Source of the DNA: Cryptomeria japonica
Lineage: Eukaryota; Streptophyta; Pinopsida; Cupressales; Cupressaceae
Direction: 5' to 3'
Length of the DNA: 32,500 bases
Assembly: GCF_030272615.1 (NCBI RefSeq)
Contig: NW_026728920.1
Location: forward strand, 280,001 to 312,500
Made by a program: the position numbers and the translations under genes. The notes under the pieces are model-generated. The model was not told the origin of the DNA, made no database searches, and saw only the letters and a list, made by a program, of their open reading frames with translations. Positions 26,452 to 32,500 of the stretch are shown in pieces. Every line of letters begins with the position of its first letter. Position 1 is the first letter of the stretch.

Positions 26452-29400
26452 GATTGCTATGCGGTGAGGCTCCTCGGCCGCCTCGGAACTATCTGTGTAT
26501 CAGACGCATCGCGGGATAAGGGGTTGGCAACGGTAGTCGCCCCAAGCGCGTCCGATGCTTGGACCATTCCGAGGCGGCCCTGAAGCCTCTTCCGTCTAGC
26601 CGTTGGGTCCTTCTCGCCGCATCCCTTGCCTCGCACCCCGATTGCTATGCGGTGAGGCTCCTCGGCCGCCTTGGAACTATCTGTGTATCAGACGCATCGC
26701 GGGATAAGGGGTTGTCACTGGTAGTCGCCCCAAGCGCGTCCGATGCTTGGACCATTCCGAGGCGGCCCTGAAGCCTCTTCCGTCTAGCCGTTGGGTCCTT
26801 CTCGCCGCATCCCTCGACTCGCACCCCGATTGCTATGCGGTGAGGCTCCTCGGCCGCCTTGGAACTATCTGTGTATCGGACGCGTCGCGGGATAAGGGGT
26901 TGTCACTGGTAGTCGCCCCAAGCGCGTCCGATGCTTGGACCATTCCGAGGCGGCCCTGAAGCCTCTTCCGTCTAGCCGTTGGGTCCTTCTCGCCGCATCC
27001 CTCGCCTCGCACCCCGATTGCTATGCGGTGAGGCTCCTCGGCCGCCTTGGAACTATCTGTGTATCGGACGCGTCGCGGGATAAGGGGTTGTCACTGGTAG
27101 TCGCCCCAAGCGCGTGCGATGCATGGACCATTCCCAGGCGGCCCTGAAGCCTCTTCCGTCTAGCCGTTGGGTCCTTCTCGCCGCATCCCTCGCCTCGCAC
27201 CCCGATTGCTATGCGGTGAGGCTCCTCGGCCGCCTTGGAACTATCTGTGTATCGGACGCGTCGCGGGATAAGGGGTTGTCACTGGTAGTCGCCCCAAGCG
27301 CGTCCGATGCTTGGACCATTCCGAGGCGGCCCTGAAGCCTCTTCCGTCTAGCCGTTGGGTCCTTCTCGCCGCATCCCTCGCCTCGCACCCCGATTGCTAT
27401 GCGGTGAGGCTCCTCGGCCGCCTTGGAACTATCTGTGTATCGGACGCGTCGCGGGATAAGGGGTTGTCACTGGTAGTCGCCCCAAGCGCGTCCGATGCTT
27501 GGACCATTCCGAGGCGGCCCTGAAGCCTCTTCCGTCTAGCCGTTGGGTCCTTCTCGCCGCATCCCTCGCCTCGCACCCCGATTGCTATGCGGTGAGGCTC
27601 CTCGGCCGCCTTGGAACTATCTGTGTATCGGACGCGTCGCGGGATAAGGGGTTGTCACTGGTAGTCGCCCCAAGCGCGTCCGATGCTTGGACCATTCCGA
27701 GGCGGCCCTGAAGCCTCTTCCGTCTAGCCGTTGGGTCCTTCTCGCCGCATCCCTCGCCTCGCACCCCGATTGCTATGCGGTGAGGCTCCTCGGCCGCCTT
27801 GGAACTATCTGTGTATCGGACGCATCGCGGGATAAGGGGTTGTCACTGGTAGTCGCCCCAAGCGCGTCCGATGCTTGGACCATTCCGAGGCGGCCCTGAA
27901 GCCTCTTCCGTCTAGCCGTTGGGTCCTTCTCGCCGCATCCCTCGCCTCGCACCCCGATTGCTATGCGGTGAGGCTCCTCGGCCGCCTTGGAACTATCTGT
28001 GTATCGGACGCGTCGCGGGATAAGGGGTTGTCACTGGTAGTCGCCCCAAGCGCGTCCGATGCTTGGACCATTCCGAGGCGGCCCTGAAGCCTCTTCCGTC
28101 TAGCCGTTGGGTCCTTCTCGCCGCATCCCTCGCCTCGCACCCCGATTGCTATGCGGTGAGGCTCCTCGGCCGCCTTGGAACTATCTGTGTATCGGACGCG
28201 TCGCGGGATAAGGGGTTGTCACTGGTAGTCGCCCCAAGCGCGTCCGATGCTTGGACCATTCCGAGGCGGACCTGAAGCCTCTTCCGTCTAGCCGTTGGGT
28301 CCTTCTCGCCGCATCCCTCGCCTCGCACCCCGATTGCTATGCGGTGAGGCTCCTCGGCCGCCTTGGAACTATCTGTGTATCGGACGCGTCGCGGGATAAG
28401 GGGTTGTCACTGGTAGTCGCCCCAAGCGCGTCCGATGCTTGGACCATTCCGAGGCGGCCCTGAAGCCTCTTCCGTCTAGCCGTTGGGTCCTTCTTGCCGC
28501 ATCCCTCGCCTCGCACCCCGATTGCTATGCGGTGAGGCTCCTCGGCCGCCTTGGAACTATCTGTGTATCGGACGCGTCGCGGGATAAGGGGTTGTCACTG
28601 GTAGTCGCCCCAAGCGCGTCCGATGCTTGGACCATTCCGAGGCGGCCCTGAAGCCTCTTCCGTCTAGCCGTTGGGTCCTTCTCGCCGCATCCCTCGCCTC
28701 GCACCCCGATTGCTATGCGGTGAGGCTCCTCGGCCGCCTTGGAACTATCTGTGTATCGGACGCATCGCGGGATAAGGGGTTGTCACTGGTAGTCGCCCCA
28801 AGCGCGTCCGATGCTTGGACCATTCCGAGGCGGCCCTGAAGCCTCTTCCGTCTAGCCGTTGGGTCCTTCTCGCCGCATCCCTCGCCTCGCACCCCGATTG
28901 CTATGCGGTGAGGCTCCTCGGCCGCCTTGGAACTATCTGTGTATCGGACGCGTCGCGGGATAAGGGGTTGTCACTGGTAGTCGCCCCAAGCGCGTCCGAT
29001 GCTTGGACCATTCCGAGGCGGACCTGAAGCCTCTTCCGTCTAGCCGTTGGGTCCTTCTCGCCGCATCCCTCGCCTCGCACCCCGATTGCTATGCGGTGAG
29101 GCTCCTCGGCCGCCTTGGAACTATCTGTGTATCGGACGCGTCGCGGGATAAGGGGTTGTCACTGGTAGTCGCCCCAAGCGCGTCCGATGCTTGGACCATT
29201 CCGAGGCGGCCCTGAAGCCTCTTCCGTCTAGCCGTTGGGTCCTTCTCGCCGCATCCCTCGCCTCGCACCCCGATTGCTATGCGGTGAGGCTCCTCGGCCG
29301 CCTTGGAACTATCTGTGTATCGGACGCGTCGCGGGATAAGGGGTTGTCACTGGTAGTCGCCCCAAGCGCGTCCGATGCTTGGACCATTCCGAGGCGGACC

Positions 29401-31124
29401 TGAAGCCTCTTCCCTCTAGCCGTTGGGGCTTTCTCGCCGCATCCCTCGCCTCGCACCCCGATTGCTATTCGGTGAGGCTCCTCGGCCGCCTTGGAACTAT
29501 CTGTGTATCGGACGCATCGCGGGATAAGGGGTTGGCAGTGGTAGTCGCCCCAAGCGCGTCCGATGCTTGGACCATTCCGAGGCGGCCCTGCAGCCTCTTC
29601 CGTCTAGCCGTTGGGGCCATCTCGCTGCATCCCCCACCTCGCACCACGATTGCTATGCGGTGAGGCTCCTTGGCCGCCTCGGAACTATCTGTGTATCGGA
29701 CGCATCGCGGGATAAGGGGTTGTCACTGGTAGTCGCCCCAAGCGCGTCCGATGCTTGGACTATTCCGAGGCGGCCCTGCAGCCTCTTCCGTCTAGCCGTT
29801 GGGGCCATCTCGCCGCATCCCCCAGCTCCTCGGCCGCCTCGGAACTATCTGTGTATCGGACGCATCGCGGGATAAGGGGTTGGCAGTGGTAGTCGCCCCA
29901 AGCGCGTTCGATGCTTGGACTATTCCGAGGCGGCCCCGCAGCCTCTTCCGTCTACCCTTTGGGGCCATCTCGCCGCATCCCTCGCCTCGCACCCCGATTG
30001 CTATGCGGTGAGGCTCCTCGGCCGCCTGGGAACTATCTTCGTATCGGATGCATCGCGGGATAAGGGGTTGTCACTGGTAGTCGCCCCAAGCGCGTCCGAT
30101 GCTTGGACTATTCCGAGGCGGCCCTGTGGCCTCTTCCGTCTAGCCGTTGGGGCCATCTCGCCGCATCCCTCACCTCGCACCCCCATTGCTATGCGGTGAG
30201 GCTCCTCGGCCGCCTTGGAACTGTCTTCGTATCGGAAGCATCGCGGGATAAGGGGTTGTCACTGGTAGTCGCCCCAAGCGCGTCCGATGCTTGGACTATT
30301 CCGAGGCGGCCCTGCAGCCTCTTCCGTCTAGCCGTTGGGGCCATCTCGCCGCATCCCCCACCTCGCACCCGGATTGCTATGCGGTGAGGCTCCTCGGCCG
30401 CCTTGGAACTATCTTCGTATCGGACGCATCGCGGGATAAGGGGTTGTCACTGGTAGTCGCCCCAAGCGCGTCCGATGCTTGGACTATTCCGACGCGGCCC
30501 TGTGGCCTCTTCCGTCTAGCCGTTGGGGCCATCTCGCCGCATCCCCCACCTCGCACCCCGATTGCTATGCGGTGAGGCTCCTCGGCCGCCTTGGAACCAT
30601 CTTCGTATCGGACGCATCGCGGGATGAGGGGTTGTCACTGGTAGTCGCCCCAAGCGCGTCCGATGCTTGGACCATTCCGAGGCGGCCCTGAAGCCTCTTC
30701 CGTCTAGCCGTTGGGGCCTTCCCGCCCCATCCCTCGCCTCGCACCCCCGATTGCTATGCGGTGAGGCTCCTCGGCCGCCTTGGAACCATCTGTGTATCGG
30801 ACGCATCGCGGGATAAGGGGTTGGCACTGGTAGTCGCCCCAAGCGCGTCCGATGCTTGGAGCATTCCGAGGTGGCCCTGAAGCCTCTTCCGTCTAGCCGT
30901 TGGGGCCTTCCCGCCCCATCCCTCGCCTCGCACCCCGATTGATATGCGGTGAGGCTCCTCGGCCGCCTTGGAACTATCTGTGTATCGGACGCATCGCGGG
31001 ATAAGGGGTTGGCACTGGTAGTCGTCCCAATCGCGTCCGATGCTTGGACCATTCCGAGGCGGCCCTGCAGCCTCTTCCGTTTAGCCGTCGGGGCCTTCCC
31101 GCCGCATCCCTCGCCTCGCATCCC
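26452..31124 (+). repeat. Tandem array of 25 ~188-bp monomers
   Basis: Counted from GATTGCTATGCGG, monomers start at 26452 and then every 188 bp to 29648 (18 copies). Next come one 160-bp copy with a 28-bp deletion (29836-29995), then 29996, 30184, 30372, 30560 (189 bp), 30749 and 30937. Copies from about 26640 to 29400 are almost identical; those from about 29400 rightward carry many shared differences (GGGGCCATCTCGCCGC for GGGTCCTTCTCGCCGC, TTCGTATCGG for TGTGTATCGG). Since 188 is not a multiple of 3, the recurring 70-codon open frame is not a repeat protein. Confidence 0.96.
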
Positions 31125-31800
31125 GATTCCTATGCGGTGAGTCTTCTCGGCCGCCGCGGAACTATACCTGTTATTGCTACTGCATCCTTCGGCTGGTAAC
31201 CTCCTCTGCCGCCTTGGAACGTTCTCTTTGTCGGACGCGTCGCGGGATAAGGGGTTGGCACTGGTAGTCGCCCCAAGCGCGCCCGATGCATAGACCGCTC
31301 CGAGTTGACCTTGCTTTCAGCCTCTCACATGCATAGACCTCTCTGAGTCGACCCTGCAGCCTCTCACGTTTAGCCTTTGGAATCTCGCCTCACAACATGA
31401 TTGCTATCCTTGATGCATCCCTTGCCTCGAGCCCTGATTGCTTTCTTGGCTGCATCCCTCCTCTCCTCACAGCCCGGTTGTCATCACTGCTTCATCCGTC
31501 GCTTCATGCATTCTGGCTGCTGGGCCCTTCCCACCGCACACCTCGATTGCTATCTCTTCTGCATCACACACCCCGATTGCTATCTCTGCTACATCCCTCG
31601 GCTCTCACTTCTGCATCCTTCGCCTCCCACCTCGATTGCTATCAATGCTGCATCCGTAACCTCACACCCCGATTGCTATGCGGGGAGGCTCCTTGGCCGC
31701 CTTGGAAATTTCTGTGTGTCGGACGCACCGCGGGATAAGGGGTTGGCACTGGTAGTCGCCCCAAGTGCGCCCGATTCTTAGACCGCTTCGAGGTGACCTC
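31125..31800 (+). repeat. Decayed 188-bp copies and pyrimidine-rich sequence
   Basis: A partial monomer starts at 31125. A recognisable half copy lies at about 31206-31300 and another at about 31668-31790 (GATTGCTATGCGGGGAGGCT, GGGATAAGGGGTTGGCACTG). Between them, 31390-31665 is pyrimidine-rich with loose repeats of CCTCGATTGCTATCTCTGC and GCATCCCTCG. No gene seen. Confidence 0.8.
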
Positions 31801-32500
31801 GTAGCCTCTTTCGTCCAGGCTTCCTGCCTTCAACGCCCTTTTTACACCTCGATTGCTATGCGCGGGCTCGTTGGCGTCTATCACCTCTCTGCGAAGAGTG
31901 GCACGATGATTGTTGGGGTAAATCGTAGCAGTCCGATCTCTGGCCTTGGGCCATTGTGAGGGCTGATCGATTTCCTGTGCGCATCTCGTGTTCGCCCAGT
32001 AACAGACTCGACGACTTGTAATCGGTCTTGTTCCCGATTGTTCCTGGAGGTAGTCTTCGGAACTCTTGGATTTGACCTGTCACTCGAACTGTCCTCTTCC
32101 GAGGATGCTTGTGTGTGTGTGCTTGTGCCATTTCCTTGGCGGTATTAACGAGATATTAAAGAGCGGAGTGAGCGCCTCGCCCAGCTATGTTTGGGGCTCT
32201 CACTCCCTTACCCGGTGTGCGACCGCTTTGCACGTAGGTTGCGGAGCATCGCGACTCTTTCGATGTTTGGCGGTTGTCTTCCGGTGATGCGTTGGTCCCG
32301 AAGTGCACGTTACTAGCATTTCTGCCATTGTTCTCGATCTTTGGCACGTTCCTTCGTTGCAATTGGATATATATCTCCGTTTATACGCGCAGGCTTCTCC
32401 CGCCTATTCAGCGCTGTCCCACTCTCAGCACTCTCGTGGTCTCCTTGGCTTCTCTCTCCCGTGAGCGAGCTCTCTTCTCGAGTCTTTTCCATGTCCCATG
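31801..32500 (+). other. Low-copy 3' part of the inferred 5'ETS
   Basis: No internal repetition apart from a short TG run (32107-32119). The last ~130 bp is C/T-rich (GCAGGCTTCTCCCGCC, GCTTCTCTCTCCCGTGAGCG). I recognise no 18S sequence, snoRNA or coding region. ETS regions closest to 18S are usually low-copy and more conserved, so this would suit comparison between species. Confidence 0.55.

Larger units (their letters stand above)
26085..32500 (+). other. Inferred 5' external transcribed spacer, incomplete
   Basis: Everything from the last Pol I-like initiator to the window end lacks another initiator and any sequence I recognise as 18S (for example the usual TACCTGGTTGATCCTGCC start). It would be at least 6.4 kb of 5'ETS: leader with hairpin, 25 monomers of ~188 bp, decayed repeats, then low-copy sequence. 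This rests on promoter assignment; if another start lies beyond the window, it is intergenic spacer instead. Confidence 0.6.

Noticed and set aside
26559-29663. A recurring 70-codon open frame in each 188-bp monomer
   Set aside because: 188 is not divisible by 3, so the frames shift and stop in every monomer and overlap their neighbours. This is a DNA repeat, not a repeat protein.
26452-31124. CRISPR-like array
   Set aside because: The repeats are contiguous 188-bp monomers with no unique spacers; the context is plant rDNA.
32362-32380. TATATATC stretch near the right end as a possible further Pol I start
   Set aside because: It lacks the following G run and the upstream GAATCGGACAAAT block found at all 13 other elements.
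32366-32500. Start of the 18S gene
   Set aside because: The C/T-rich text does not contain the conserved 18S 5' start; 18S must lie further right if it is linked.

Overview
The window looks like nuclear ribosomal spacer DNA from a land plant and contains no protein-coding gene. The anchor is a 118-nt 5S rRNA gene, present four times on the minus strand. Its ends pair perfectly (GGGTGC with GCACCC) and it carries a plant-type internal Pol III promoter. The 5S variant (for example GCGTTAGTGCACC near the 5' end) looks to me more like gymnosperm than angiosperm 5S. That taxonomic guess is from memory and of moderate confidence.

Layout. Positions 1-20475 are a head-to-tail array of a ~6,034-bp unit: three full-length units (window phase 1-6034, 6035-12068, 12069-18103) and a fourth cut off at 20475, each with one 5S gene. 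Outside the gene the unit is GC-rich sequence built on the palindrome GGTGCGCACC, broken by short AT-rich cassettes, a lower-GC block, and a CACCC-rich minisatellite. I found only four differences between the units. From 20476 to about 21690 the CACCC minisatellite continues in a longer, more diverged form.

Positions 21690-26110 hold 13 plus-strand copies of a TATATAGGGG initiator that matches the plant RNA polymerase I start consensus. They fall into three repeat classes: six copies mostly 157 bp apart, four copies exactly 311 bp apart, and three copies 441 and 490 bp apart. A palindrome-rich array (22945-23560) and a 50-60-bp repeat array (24730-25050) separate the classes. The last copy (26075-26084) is the best candidate for the 45S pre-rRNA gene promoter; the others would be spacer promoters.

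Downstream of 26084 is the inferred 5' external transcribed spacer (5'ETS). It has a leader with a strong 30-bp hairpin, 25 tandem monomers of ~188 bp (26452-31124), decayed copies and pyrimidine-rich sequence (31125-31800), and low-copy sequence to the window end. The 18S gene is not reached. Each class-3 promoter repeat contains a divergent version of the 188-bp monomer, so the ETS array seems to have grown from the promoter-downstream segment.

Together this suggests a very long 45S intergenic spacer (at least 32.5 kb if contiguous) in which Pol III 5S genes are arrayed upstream of, and transcribed away from, a cluster of Pol I promoters. The long open frames on both strands are by-products of stop-poor, palindromic GC repeats.
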